DNA from: Luidia sarsii
Lineage: Eukaryota; Echinodermata; Asteroidea; Paxillosida; Luidiidae
NCBI GenBank assembly: GCA_949987565.1
Contig: OX465101.1
Span: forward strand, 28,598,964 to 28,662,963
Length of the DNA stretch: 64,000 nucleotides
Direction of reading: 5' to 3'
Shown: piece by piece, positions 1-27,974 of the stretch
Position numbering within the stretch: the first letter of the stretch is position 1
Layout: every line of letters starts with the position of its first letter
Made by a program: the position numbers and the translations under genes
Notes under the pieces: generated by a model
Databases searched by the model: none
The model's input: the letters and a program-made list of their open reading frames with translations, nothing else
What the model was told of the DNA's origin: nothing

Positions 1-634
1 GGGCGAAATATGTTTTTTTGTGCGTTTCTATTATTATTTATTTTTGGGGGGAGCGCCGAAAGGGTATATATTGTGTGTGTATACATGCATGGGTATAGGA
101 CTTTCCCGGTATGTGTTATCGCACGGGGGAACAATTCGCGTGTATAGTTGGGAGGTGGCTCGTGGATTAGCAACGGGTCTCGTTAAGACAGCGAGCCCGG
201 GAAGCTATAGGCACACCGTGCCTTGCTTCCCGAGAGGCGGCGGGGAAATCTATTAAAGAACGGAGCCAGAGAGACATGCTTTTTCTTCTTCTTCTTTTTG
301 ACTTTCACGACGCGACGTTTATTTCTGAAGAATCTTGTTTGGTTTCACAATAGGCTTTAAAGTAATTGCGGGAGGGGGGGACGGGTCGGAGCCATGGGGC
401 CCGTGGGAATGACGACGGGGAAGAAGAAGAGAAAAAACAGAGAGGATAGAGAATAAGGAGGGATGAAGGAGGAGGAGGAGGAGGAGATGGAAGGACAAGA
501 TGGACAGAAGAACGAGAAGAAGGAGGAGAAGGTGGAGAAATTACATCGAGCCTATAGTTGTTAGCAGTGTCTGGTTTTCCCTCTGTCAATTGACGGTGTT
601 TTTTTTCCTCGCCCTCTTTTGTTTATGTCGACAG
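1..634. other. 5' flank / intron of calmodulin-like gene
   Basis: No coding exon was recognised here. In vertebrate calmodulin genes two short exons precede the exon that starts at 635: the start codon, and about ten codons ending in the first base of a Glu codon. I looked for the second of these and did not find it, so it probably lies upstream of the window. A purine-rich stretch sits at about 415-535. The last 30 bases form a pyrimidine-rich acceptor region ending in CAG at 632-634. Confidence 0.6.
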
Positions 635-16180
<15,546 letters not shown>

Positions 16181-16564
16181 GATCACAGGGAGGAGGAATG
16201 GACATGATCGCAAACGACATCCAGAAACCGCTTGTGCCTCCGACTTCACGTTTCAAAGCAACAACGATTGTTCATCTCTCTCTCATCTGTGGCTGCCCGT
16301 GCAGCTCGTCCTTTGTCCTTCCAGCGCAGTTGAATTGATTACGCTCACGAAAATGGCGAACTGGACCGTGTCGCGGCAAATGTCGACGGAGGACAGCTCT
16401 GTTTCTCTCCAATTAGACTTCCACGCATTTGGCTGTTGGTTATTTCCCCACCGAAGAACATCGTTCAAGTTCATGGATTGTGTGATAGACTGTGATAGGG
16501 GTTTTGTTATGCGAAGTTCGTCGCGGTCTAACGGGAAGGCCATTGAACTTGAAGTGCTATCTTC

Positions 16565-16565
<1 letters not shown>

Positions 16566-16617
<52 letters not shown>

Positions 16618-17155
16618 CCTCTCCCCCTCTCTGACTCTCTTTATCTGTCTCTCTCCACCTCTCTTTGTCTCTCTCTCCCATCTCTCTCTCTGTACCTCTC
16701 CACTCTATCTCCCTCTGGTTGGCCCTCTCCCCCTCTCTGTCTCTCTTTGTCTGTCTCTCTCCACCTCTCTCTGTCTCTCTCCCCATCTTTCTCTACCTCT
16801 CTCTCTCTGTACCTCTCCTCTCGGTCTCCCTCCGTCTGTCCCTCTCCCCCACTCTCTCTCTCTCTGTCTGCCTATCTCCACCCCTCTGCATCTCGCTTCC
16901 CCTCTCTCTCCCTCTCTCTGTCCCCCCTCTCTTCGTCTCCCTCTGTCTGTCTCTCCACCCCTCTGACTCTCTCACTCCATCTCTCTCCCTCCATTTCTTT
17001 ATCTGTCCTCTTTTTTCTCTCCACTTTCTCTCTCTCTTTCACTCCCTCTCTCTTTCTCTCTCTCTATCTCTTTCTCTGTATCTTTCTCTTTCTCTCCCCT
17101 CCCTCTCCCTTTCTCTCCCCCTCCCTCTCCCACTTTCTCCCTCCCTATCTCCCTC
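16566..17155. repeat. CT-rich imperfect microsatellite
   Basis: About 590 bp of ctctct, ctgtct and ccctct units starting some 380 bases after the calmodulin-like stop codon, possibly in the 3' UTR. Pyrimidine on +. Confidence 0.95.
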
Positions 17156-17692
17156 TAACAACACTCGACCGGCCATGTCACGTCACATGTCACACGGAAC
17201 AACAGTTACGTATATTTCTCTAAAAGAAATTCCATTCAAGTTCGCCTCTCAAAATGGAAGCACTACCACAATTCCACTGCCATCTCCAAAAATGTACATC
17301 ACTGTACAAACTGTCTCGGATGACAATGGCCTCTTCAAGACTAACGACCATGAAATTCACACACATTATTGTATGCATGTGCAGTACACTTTGTCTTTTG
17401 TCACCGTCCATATAGACAGTCTATACGCACACTATACGGACGAAGCCGACAATGCCGTACCAGGATCCTCTGCCTTCATTTGCAGACCGAATGCAAATCA
17501 TAATGTAAATAGGGACTACTGTTATGTATTAGGGATGTTCTTCTTTTCTTAATCCTCGTGGGGATGTGAAGGGGGTGTGCATACGATCTCGTCTGCTCAG
17601 TTCGAACTCGTGTAAGCAATGTTTGTGGGCAATATCATTTCTGAGTATGGGTTTTCCGCTCACGTCATCAAGGGTGTGTACTGCGTGCAGTG

Positions 17693-17946
17693 TATGGCCG
17701 TTGACGAAATGAAGGCTTAGGCTCGGGCTTAGGCTTCGATCGGTCATATACTGATCTTACTCGTTATAATATCACAGGCATCTAAACACAAGCGTTTGGC
17801 CCCAGTTTCTTGGTGAATACTCCGTGCCCATCAAGCCAACAAACCTTTCAAATGCGGAAACAAACCACAACCCGGATTTTCAGGTTTTGTCAGACGGAGC
17901 CGAAGCCTGAGCCCGAGCCTAAGCCTTCGTTTCGAAAACGGCCTAT
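17693..17946. mobile_element. MITE family D copy
   Basis: 254 bp with long imperfect terminal inverted repeats. The left end reads tatggccgttgacgaaatga, followed by aggctcgggcttaggc. The right end is its complement, finishing cgaaaacggcctat. A second, more decayed copy is at 24397-24604. Confidence 0.88.
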
Positions 17947-18712
17947 AAATGAATGATTCTGAAGGTTTATGGAGGTAAGCTGCGTCATAATGGCAACCTC
18001 AATCTTCCATGTAAACAGTTCGGATGCTCATAAATTTTTTTTGTTTTTCTTTTTCATTTTTGTGCTTGGTTGGGCTTGGTTTGTTTCTCGGTATAACTTT
18101 TAGAGTAATGGTGGTTTTTTAGTTATAGCACAGAAAGATCTGGATAGGGATATCGTGGACCCATGCCTATGGTGGACAACCCAGGGCTCTATACCATGCA
18201 CCCGAGTGAATCCAGCCGTTGGATGGGTAGGGGCCATCCAAGGTAGTGAACTTTCCCCAGTCAGAGCCAATTAATCATTATCTGCCGTAAAACTTTAAGG
18301 GCTTAACATCCCATTTGTTTGTAATCACATGCAATGAAGAATTACATGCATGTACTTTGGGACCCGATTACAGCAATTCTTGGATCACTCAAAGCGGATG
18401 CACATTTTTAAATCAGGGTGGTGGTTTTTTTTTTTACAAGATTTGCAACCCTTGGCAAAACGCGACTTTTGGCGCGTTGTTTGACTCACAGCGCGCGGCC
18501 TACAACTCGATAGTATTCAATTCGATTCAATTCGATTCGATTCAAGGGAACATTTATTTCCACATCACAGATAAAGAAAACAACAATAGGTATAGCAGTT
18601 ATATATTGGGATAACTATCACACGAGGCACCTAGAAGTGGGTATAAAACATACTACAATAATAAGTGATATGCAGGCAAATCACAAAAAGCAGAGCTAAG
18701 AGATGGGATGCT

Positions 18713-19086
18713 TTAAAGGCCCAATACAACATTGGGAAGATCGGAAAACATCGACGTCCACAGATTTCCTTCTAATTTACACAGTTTGTAGATGGTCATG
18801 ATATAATCCCTCATGTTGAAGTCTTACGGGCTGGGATGCTGTACTTCTCGAGAAATCTTCACTCAAACATCGACAAATAGTTTATTACTCGCGAGTGATA
18901 AACTATTTTTTACACCACACTGACCACAGAACGGTGCGAAAACCGTGACTTTTTTTGTTGATGCCTTTTTCTACTTTCTCAGATTACCATTTGAGCTAAA
19001 ACCTTCGCAGGATTTCTTTTTTGGAATGTTTAATGGTTTAATCACACAAATCTTTTGACCTTTACCAATGCTGTGTAGGGCCTTTG
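18713..19086. mobile_element. MITE family B copy (ttaaaggcccaat termini)
   Basis: Begins ttaaaggcccaatacaac and ends ccaatgctgtgtagggcctt, an inverted-repeat pair. Shared along its length with 52528-52893. An internal near-perfect palindrome centred on ctcgcgag at about 18889 (aaatagtttat arms) could fold as a hairpin. The termini resemble family A, so A and B may be related. Confidence 0.85.
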
Positions 19087-22000
19087 AAGAACACAGGACA
19101 GGAAAATAGACAAAGAAACAGACGAAAGAAAAGAACGAACAAAACATAAGTAGATGACTGTGCAAAGAAGGGAGGATAGAAACAAAAATGAGCAGGGTAT
19201 AAGTATAAGTGTCGATCTATCTTTCTGTCTATTTACTTGGTTGGGGGGAAATCCCCCTATACGGGACAAAGGTCCCTGCGTCCTGTGTACATCGGTGGAG
19301 CCCTTTAAAAGTCCCGTGATATGCGCGGGTCGCACTCTCGCATGGAGAACTCGCTCGCTTCATCAATTAGTTCGAAGTTCGTAGAAGGAGGGGGGAGAGG
19401 GGGAGAGGGGGAGAGGGGAGAGGGGGGCGAGGGGGAGTGGGAAGGGGGAGGGGTGGTCACAGCGTGCCCGGCCGAGGGGAACTGACGGACTGACACCGTG
19501 CGTTCCACGGCGTCGTTCTCGGTGCAATGCTCGCGGGGTGATGAATGGTGGCACGGTGATGAATGTGGCACATGTGCGTATATACATGCACATGCCTTTA
19601 CGCTCCAATCGGGCGTCTGCGAAGAGCATTATTCTTCGGTGGTTTTGTTGTTGTTCTTCTTCTTCCCAATCGTTCTCCCACAGGGGCTCGGAATAAACTG
19701 CACCGGCTTTTTCCACATTATTATGGGGCCTGTACTCGGGTCGAGCTCCAAGTTCAAGGGGGCCCACTCCCCTCGAGATGAGTGCGAGTTTCGAGTCCTG
19801 AGTCACCGATATCCAGTCCCAACTCCACGTCTCGAGTCATTTCGGAATGTTGTTAAATGATCTTGTATGCCAATAGACAACTATTTTATTGAGATGAGAT
19901 GCATCACTCAACATTGGATTCAACCCCTTCCACTAAGTGACCCTTTGATTTGTATTTTGTTTCGTCTTGTATATGCAGTTCAAGGGGACTTCATAGGGTT
20001 CGTAAAGAGCTGACCCTTAAGGAAAGACGTGTCTTGTTGAGTCGCGCAGGTTGAGTCCGAATTCAAGCCCGAGTCAGCTAGCCACATTTCGACTCCTACT
20101 CATTTGCCATCGTTAGCCAGGTCTGAGTCTGAGTCATGGGAAATCAACCGCTCCCACATGACCCCTCCCCCCCAGAGCCCGAGCTTTGAGTCACCAACCA
20201 TACGAGTCTGATTAATCATTAGCTTTCCTCATTAACGTTCTCCCAATTAACGTGACCCAAATCCCGCATACACACACGGTGGCCCACACCATACACGCGT
20301 AAACGCATCTGGATCGTCTACACCAATGAGATAATTTACATGTACGAGGATCGAGTCATGGCCGACCATTAATTGCTGCCGACCAATCGCTCATTGAAAG
20401 TCAAAGCACGCCCTCTCCCCTCCCCTCCCACTTCATCGACTCGTGCCCCCCTTACAGTACAGAGCCATCTGTCTTCCCTTGGTCCAGCACGGAAGATGTA
20501 TCACTTGACACCCGCCAGGCTAAATATTGGCTTAAGCCGTGTAAGTTCTAGCCGTATAAAGTATTCATAATGCAAATGACATTTCAATCGCGAAGGAGAG
20601 AATGGATGGAGAGAGAGAGAGAGGGGGGAGGGGGGATCTAACACGCACATGCGGCAATCCGCGCAGCGATACGTCCCCCTCCCTAACGAAGTGGCGGCTG
20701 GACTGATTAATTGAATTAAAAGGCTCTTAATCCAGCTACCGGCACGGGTGTAGTTATGTGTTTGCATAATATGATTGCTCTTTATGATTTTCTTTACTGG
20801 ATAACTGTACGGGCTTTTACTATAACGGAGCACTGACCGACACTGATTTGTAATCCCTTGAGCAACTCCAGGTATTCGGTATTTCTTATAATTCATTGCG
20901 AAGGGGGGGGGGTGAAACATCTTGACGGAAGATATCACTGTAATAGGGACCGCGTGGAGATCGGAATCTGTATACACCTGTGTACATCATACTTACAAAG
21001 ATTGGCCTTCGAATACCGAGACAATATTGCCTCGGATGAAACGTAAAATGAGATGAATTATGTGCACGATTGGTACGTCACTATACTGGAGTTGATTATA
21101 ATCCCCCTGTTATCTTTGTGGTAATAATTCTATGCAGCCCGTTCTAATCGTCAGCAGTCAGGGTACCAGACAGACGGTGCAGATTTTACGTGAAGGATAA
21201 TGGTTACCAGCTGTCTGGGGTCCTGTCTACAATTAGGCCTACCTCCTTCATCTGAAGAATCAATTAATTTCATCGACATTAGTCTTATTATCATCAAAAA
21301 CAAAAAAGAACTCTTATGTCTGAACGAATATCATACCCACATGAAATGAGCTTTATTGTGATGCAATTTTGACCTTTGTAGCACGTTTCATTCCTGAGAT
21401 CTGTCAAAATTCACGATCTCTGTCACCAAAAATGAAACGCCTAATGGAGAAACGGCTATAATTATTTAAACATGTTACTTGCGTATATACAAGTGGCAAG
21501 GTGAATCTCACAAAATGCTATATTTTTCGTCTTTATTGATGAAAATTAACGGTTCCTTCAACTGATTATGAAAGAATGGACATCAACCGAATAAAAACGA
21601 AACAAAAACAAAAAACAAAATCAAGAATTAGAAAATTTTCAGACAAAAGAACCCCTACAACGATTACACACAAAGTCATGGCGCGACTTAAGGGCCTTAT
21701 TTTACAGAGCGGGTCACATTTTTGGCTTATAATTTGCTTTTTCGGCTGGCACAAGAGTATACGTTTTTGGTCAAAAGTTTCCAGCATATTATGATAGTCG
21801 TAATTGTTACATTGATTATTTGTCATTATTTAACGCTTCACATGTGATTATATTAGACAGTATTCATTATTAAGTTTATTCCAATGATATTATATATCAC
21901 TTCAATTACAGAAATTCATTTCAGAATTCCTCTCAAGGGCGAAGACATGGGGATATAATGATAATAGTACCTGGTCACACTTCATTAAAATGATACTACC

Positions 22001-22579
22001 CATATTTATAAACTATTCGATAATATTATAAAGGTTTGTACTTGAATTCCAACGAAGCACTTAAATATATTGTAATATAAATCAAACATTGAATAAAAAA
22101 TGAGTTTATAATCCAAGAAATAGGTCTCATTTATAGGCGTTCTTTTCATGCAAGAAAGCCATGGGTTAAGGGCTAAGGGAGGAAGGAGACAGGGAGGAGG
22201 GAATGAAAGCTGAAGAGAGGAATTGACATTCCTCTTAAAACAAGGGCCAGATCGCAAGCAGATGGGAAAGATGAACTAGGAAGGGAATTTCAAAGAGAAG
22301 CAGAACGTGGGCAGAAGCTGTTCTGATACCTCCTAGTCCTTGTCCTATACATCTGGGTAGAGACATAGTGTATGGGAGGGAGGAGGCAAACAGCCTGGTT
22401 GCTCGCATAAACATCCTGCATAGAGGGGACCCAGTCAGTCAGACCAGATGAACATCTTCAATGGAAGTATGTTACTATCGATTGTATGGTATTTGACGAA
22501 CATTTAGGTATTTCAATTGGTATTAATTTGTCATTTTAGTCAGACAAACAAAGGTAAAAACTGACACGGGACCTTAGAA

Positions 22580-22670
22580 CAGATTGAGAAAAATGGCCAA
22601 GACAACTTTGACTGGACTGTGACATGAACCCGAGACCCCTGGGAAAAACGTTATCTGAGCTCAGATGGGA
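22580..22670 (-). mobile_element. SINE fragment (tRNA-like head)
   Basis: On the minus strand it carries the degraded head with ggtctcgggttcatgtc and the cagtcaaagtt downstream block seen in the other copies. Confidence 0.65.
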
Positions 22671-22943
22671 GATTATTAAGTAAGAAAGAGTATTTTCCTT
22701 TGGATTTTTTTGTCAGGAATTGTCCACGTCATCAGTCAGTTGAAAATTCATTGTGTGGAGGAAGGGCATTGTTCAGACTAGTATCTTGTTCAAAACAGAA
22801 TACCTGAGTAAAAAAAAAACCATTCATGCCTCCAAATCCGAGCTTTTTTTCAGGGGGCGTAAAGGTAAAACATGTCCATTGATCTCTATACAACAAACTG
22901 GGCGGGGCTATTGTCCAGTGCACGCTGCACAAGCAAATGACGT

Positions 22944-23228
22944 CAGCCATGGGTTTTTCGCTGTATTCGTGCAAATCCGCGCTTGAAAAGAGACTAGCCC
23001 TGCGTTACAAGAACACCCATTACAGCTGAATATTATTAACAGCAGCTAGAAATTTGAAAATTAACAAGACATCTTACTTGTTTGTGTCAAACTACAGCTA
23101 CGACAACAGCCAGTCACATTCCGCCCCTGCTCAAGAAATCCCAACTGACTGATCTCGTAACGCAGCACTGCATGTGGTCTTTTTTCAAGCGCGGATTTGC
23201 ACGAATACAGCGAAAAACGCATGGCTGC
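22944..23228. mobile_element. Inverted-repeat element (about 70-bp arms)
   Basis: The left arm at 22944-23012 (gtcagccatgggtttttcgc onward) is the reverse complement, with few mismatches, of the right arm at 23155-23228 (ending cgaaaaacgcatggctgc). About 140 bp of unique sequence lies between. Could be a foldback-type MITE; no second copy in the window. Confidence 0.85.
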
Positions 23229-23875
23229 GGTGAAAAAAAAATACATATACGTCGTCCGGCCGCTGTGCACCGCATAGATGCTATTTGACGAGGGAACGAG
23301 GAAATAGGTGGACCCTGGGAACAAGGCCCGGTAATCCTATTACACCGCGACTGTTAAGATGGCCCGCTGCGAGCTTTTAATTTCAGCAGCCGGAATGTTT
23401 GGTTGTTGACTATAGAGTTGACTTGACTTGGCTATTATTAGGCATCGCCAGACCACGGCCTGGCTGAACGTGCTGATCCAATATCTATTGGATGGAACAA
23501 CCTTGCCATACAATATTGGTTGGGAGTCGAAAAGAACAAAATTGAAAATCTCCCTTTGAGAACGCTGCGATCAAAACGTCAGGCCCTCTACATTAAACAC
23601 AAAAATACACCTAATAGGGGCCTATAGGCTGTTAGGAAGCATCTTGCAACGTCGTTGTATGTTGCTCTAAATCACACGCACAAAGAGGCTTTTAACATTT
23701 TCGCTATATACCCCCCATGGCTCGGCTATAGACTAGAATCATTCGGGCGCAAAGTTCAAGGCGCGGCCACCGATGACTGGCCGAGTTTGGTCTGCCATTT
23801 TCATCTCTCTTTTTTTTGCGTTTGGGGCGTGTTATAGAGATCAGTGGACACGACTCATTGGGGGGACGGCGCTCG

Positions 23876-26800
23876 TTACTGGTGGTCGCGTGTCGCGTAC
23901 AGCCTGCCCAGGTACACGTTAAAGATCGCGTCCGTGACGCAGGCGGGCAGGCAGTGGAACGTCCACACGGTGAGCTTGGAGACGGCGTTGCCGGGGAAGT
24001 AGCGCTCGTGCGGGTTCCTGTCGGTGAGGGCGCTCGTGCAGGCCTCCACCACGGGCGCGAGGCTCCGGGCGGCCGTGCCCTGGCTGGAGCCCACCACAGA
24101 CTCCTGGACCGCCTCGAAGTAGCCGCGGCCGTACGCCGCCTTGACGCCCCTGGGCGCCTCCTCCCACACACGGGCCATGTCTTTGGACATGTTGTCCCGG
24201 GTGAACATGGCTGAACCACCCCCTGCACAAATGAAGACCGAGAACACAGAGGTCGTACCCAAGTATTAAAGTCAAACGGTTTCTCATCACAAACATAACT
24301 AACACACACGAACAGCGCCCAGCATCGAAATCCGCCACGTCGGGATACCATACCGCCTATTGGGTTACCGACTAACGTGCGTTCATTTACATTACGTAGG
24401 CCGTTTACGGTATGACGGCTATGGCTCTGGCTTATCCCTCGGCCATATTTCTCTTACACGTTATAATGTCACAAGCATCTAGAAACAAGCGTTTGACCCC
24501 AGTTTCTTGGTGAATACTTATCAAGCCAACAAACAAAGGAATTCGGTGACAAACCACAACCTGGATTTTCTCAGATGGAGACGAAACCAGAACCCGAGCC
24601 TAATATTATATGAATTCATAATGGAACATAAGAACGTCACTTGCATTCTACTTTACCCACCCTGTGTTCCATTAGCCTCCCCGGGTGCGCCCTCAAGAGT
24701 TTGCAACGCGTTGGCCAATCACAATGTGCGGAATCTGTCGACCTAGTGCATTTGCGTACGTCTGGAAAGGGTCGACAGATTCCGCGCATTGTGATTAGCA
24801 TGCCAACGCGTTGCAAACTCCTGAGGGCGCACTATAATAATTGTGAATCGCCCGTGTTATTTCGTGGTGTGCACCCCCCACCTGAGAAGTTGCCCGGCTC
24901 GACAATGACGGCGGACACGCCGAACTTGCTCATCTCCATGCGCAGACTGTCGGTGAAGGCCTGCACGCCGTACTTGGTGATGGAGTAGGCGGAGCAGGAG
25001 GGCGCCGAGAACCGTCCCAGCATGCTGCTCATGTTCACCACGCGGCCTGTGTGCGAATATGGCAGATGTAATTATTGGACGGAGCAGTTAAACACAAGCC
25101 GATAGCCAGGCGCAGCTACGAATCGCTATAGATGTCATTTCCCCGCAACTCCCAGATTAGCCACGCTGGTCAAGTGGTTAAAAGGTACGCCCTTGTTAAC
25201 CGCGGCTGTAAAGCCGCCATGGCTATAGTGGCTTCCATAGACGTGTGCATAATTTGAAGCCGTAGCCATTAAATGTGGAGACCGCTTTCGCTTTACCTTC
25301 TTGGAACACCACTAAAGGTAGGGTACACCATTTGCAAAGGTCAAAGAATCGCTGCAATATTGTGCAAAACAACGTATATTGAAATAACATCTGCTTATTA
25401 AAGTTTCAAAATCTGCGTATTAAAGTTTCAGCTCAATCCGTCATTTTTTCATACATAGAGGGCGGTCTTTGTTCCACTGTTCGCTCCATAATTATGCCAC
25501 TAAAATGATTCTGTTGTCTGCACCGGAAATTCATCTCCCCCCTCCCCCTCTTTGCCTCTTTCCCCCCTCTCTCCCCCTCTTGGGGGCGCACTTTGTAAAT
25601 CTGCCGTATTAATGATGCACGTCCAGTGCTAGGCCCTGGGTTTGACCGTACAAAGTTCAAAAACTGCCCCGAGTTGACCCTTACCTTTGCTTTGTCGGAT
25701 GAGGGGCAGGAAGGCCTTGGTGACCCGGATCATGCCCCACAGGTTGACCTCGGCCAATCTCTTGTACCTGTCCAGGGACACCCACTCCACCTCGCCCCAG
25801 CACGCCGTGCCCGCATTGTTGACCACGCCCCAGAGCACTATGAGAGAGGGAGGGGTACCGGACAGGTGTGAATCATGGCCCTTTCCCAAAAAGTCCGGCT
25901 TTGTCTCTAGTTTTTTTCAGTCATTTTAAAGTGCCATTTGCGAAGGTCAAAGAATCGCATCCATACTTTGTCTAATCCAACATATACATGAAATAACACA
26001 TCCGTGTATAAAGTATCGGTTCAATCCGTCTACCATGTCGTGAGAAGAAAAATACTAACTCTATAGTAAGCAAGTAATATTGGAACTTGTTGAGCACCAG
26101 CGTACTTATTGGGCCGACTGACTCAAATTCCTCGCATTCATTCTGCCTCTAAAGATAGGCTCTGCTAGGATGGAAACATTAAGCTCTCCATTAATTTTTG
26201 ATATTCAAACCTAAAGATAACTATACATATATTTTGTGTCAACAGTAATGATATGCCATAGAATGTCATAACAATAATATTTCTTGGGTGAAAAACCGAT
26301 GACGACAGTCATAGCGATATAACAATAGAATGGGCCAATGCTTCTTTCCCTTTTGCCGTTTGGTGTACTAAAGATAAACCTCCAGTTATCTAGGGGTCAT
26401 GTCTTCCTAACAGTGACTGCTCACTTCGCCTGAGTCATTAACACGGTCAAGTGAAATAATGTATACGTCCTTACATCGGCGAGGTCTGCCCATTATCAAG
26501 GAAGGATATTCCCGCCGCGCGAGATAAGCTGCGTCGTAAAGGTCAAGTGATCTGCTTATATCGTGCATACCTCTGTTTGAACTCGGGAAGAGTTGACCCG
26601 CGAACGCACGGCATACAATAAATGTGACCCGGCACAGCATAATGAGAAATAACCCCACTTTTGAGATTTTGAGGTTTTCTAATGATGTGAAAGAGTATAC
26701 CATAAGCTTTCAAATGATATCAAAATATAATATCCTCTAATACTTAAATTTTCCGAAAATAAAAAAAAAGAAAATTGATTTGTAATCGAATTGTGAAGAT

Positions 26801-27974
26801 ACTTTAACTTCAGGCATTGTTTACTCAAAAAGTGTCTTGGTGGGATATTCCTCATGTCGTTGTGCCGGGTCACAAATATTGTGAGGGGCTTTTTATTTCT
26901 TTGATAAAAACAACTCGTGAACAGCGTCAACGTCGTCAATTGGAAAACGCACGCTGTAGAAGGCCGCGCCTCAAAATCCAGTACAATAATTATTTTGGAG
27001 TAGCATTTGGTACTGTGGCCAACTGAAATTTAGTGGTGTGCACACCCACCCCACCCCAACAGCCTCAGGTTGCAGCACACTAATTCCATCCAAGATGGCT
27101 CCGCCGAGCTGATTATCATAAAATGTGGACAACTTTTTGTTTTTAATAAGGGCTCTTTAGAGGCTTTAACTGATACATTGTAGAATAAGTGAAGCTTAAG
27201 ACGACCTGGGGGTTCACTGTTAAATTTCGTGTGTAATTTGGAAAAATATTTGGCTTTAAATGTGTCCCTATTTGACTGTATAAGTGCAGTCTAGTCCTTC
27301 CTAAAAAAAAACTTGCAGAAATACGGCTTGGACGGCTACACATTTTCGGCGGTGTTTTTTTTCTGGGGAGTATTAGCCAAAAATCGAAGAGCCTAAGCAC
27401 CAACAGCTAAAAAGAAAACGAAAGATATGAAGGTCCAATCTACAGTTTGGGGTATAGCAATGTTACAAGCCCAACAATATAGTTGACTTTGAAAGTGAGT
27501 GTTTTTGGTACAGTTTGGGCTCGATGAGTGCCCTCAACCCTCACCTTCACCGGACACGGAGAGCGCCCTCTCCAAGTCGGCGGCGCACTCGGCCACCTGG
27601 AGGTCTGAGGTCACGTCCAGCGCCACCACCCGCAGCCGGGCCGAGCAGGCGGCCCGCAGCCGGGTCGCCCCCGGCCCGCCGTCATCCAGGCAGCCGGCCA
27701 GCACGCGGAACCCGGCGGCGTCCAGGTGGCGCGCCAGGGCGTGCCCGATGCCCGTGTCGCAGCCGGTCACCAGCACGGCCTTGCCCTGGCCGGCCGCCGT
27801 CGGCAGCCGGCCGCCCGTGTAGCGGCTGGCCACCAGGTAGGAGGCGGCCGCACCCAGGAGGCAGCCGAAGAGCCGGGCCACCAAGCCGTCCAGAAGGCGG
27901 GGCACCACGACCGCCGCGAACAGGCACAGGCACACGACGAACAGGCACGAGTTCCCCACAGACAGAGCGGCCAT
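23876..27974 (-). CDS. Short-chain dehydrogenase/reductase, SDR9C group (BDH1/HSD17B2-like)
   Basis: Minus-strand exons: 27974-27545 (ATG), 25837-25685, 25046-24882 and 24222-23876 (TAA). All introns are GT-AG and phase 1; the total is 364 aa. Residues about 10-50 are hydrophobic and look like a membrane anchor or leader. The Rossmann motif TGCDTGIG is at 70-77 and NNAG at 150-153. Asn175, Ser202, Tyr215 and Lys219 give the classical tetrad; YSITK contains the YxxxK. The PGN segment follows at 245. Family members oxidise or reduce hydroxyl/keto groups with NAD(P): mitochondrial D-3-hydroxybutyrate (BDH1), steroids (HSD17B2) or retinoids. The VNMSSMLGR and VEPGNF blocks resemble BDH1; [11 protein letters not shown] and the anchored N-terminus resemble HSD17B2. 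The true substrate is therefore open. Exon 1 is much richer in GC than its surroundings. Confidence 0.92.
24397..24604. mobile_element. MITE family D copy, decayed
   Basis: Shares cacaagcatctagaaacaag and the cagtttcttggtgaatac block with the copy at 17693-17946. Its right terminal repeat is eroded. Located in the third intron of the dehydrogenase gene. Confidence 0.78.
24685..24832. repeat. Near-perfect hairpin with about 60-bp arms
   Basis: Left arm 24685-24743 begins gtgcgccctcaagagtttgc. Right arm 24769-24832 is its reverse complement with only a few mismatches or indels, ending gagggcgcac. The spacer is about 25 bp. It sits in the third intron of the dehydrogenase gene, so the pre-mRNA could form a long stem. 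Probably a foldback MITE. Confidence 0.92.
25195..25329 (-). repeat. Dispersed repeat F, copy 2
   Basis: Inverted copy of 5107-5239, matching through gaagccgtagccattaaatg and accgctttcgctt. Intronic in the dehydrogenase gene. Followed at about 25330-25490 by a fragment resembling family A. Confidence 0.85.
25930..26045. mobile_element. MITE family A fragment
   Basis: Contains aaagaatcgcatccatac, atccaacatatacatgaaat and aacacatccgtg, matching the terminal third of family A. The opposite terminus is missing. Confidence 0.7.
26624..26873. mobile_element. MITE family C copy
   Basis: 250 bp, inverted relative to 12449-12700. Ends gtgacccggcacagcataat and tcgttgtgccgggtcac. In the first intron of the dehydrogenase gene. 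Confidence 0.9.
27065..27395 (+). repeat. Dispersed repeat E, copy 1
   Basis: About 330 bp matching 63683-64000 in the same orientation. Shared blocks include ccaagatggctccgccgagc, gacctgggggttcact and cggcttggacggctacacat. Non-coding interspersed repeat of unknown class, intronic in the dehydrogenase gene. Confidence 0.9.

Larger units (their letters stand above)
17160..23875. other. Convergent intergenic region
   Basis: Lies between the 3' ends of the calmodulin-like gene and the dehydrogenase gene. Besides the elements listed separately it holds a G/A-rich run at about 19385-19460 (gggggagagg units), a short GA run near 20608-20625 and a gattcaattcgattc run at 18518-18546. No coding exon or RNA gene was recognised. 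Confidence 0.55.

Noticed and set aside
16283..17552. Ser/Leu/Pro-rich frames of up to 295 codons
   Set aside because: CT microsatellite translated in frame; no conserved domain, splice logic or start context.
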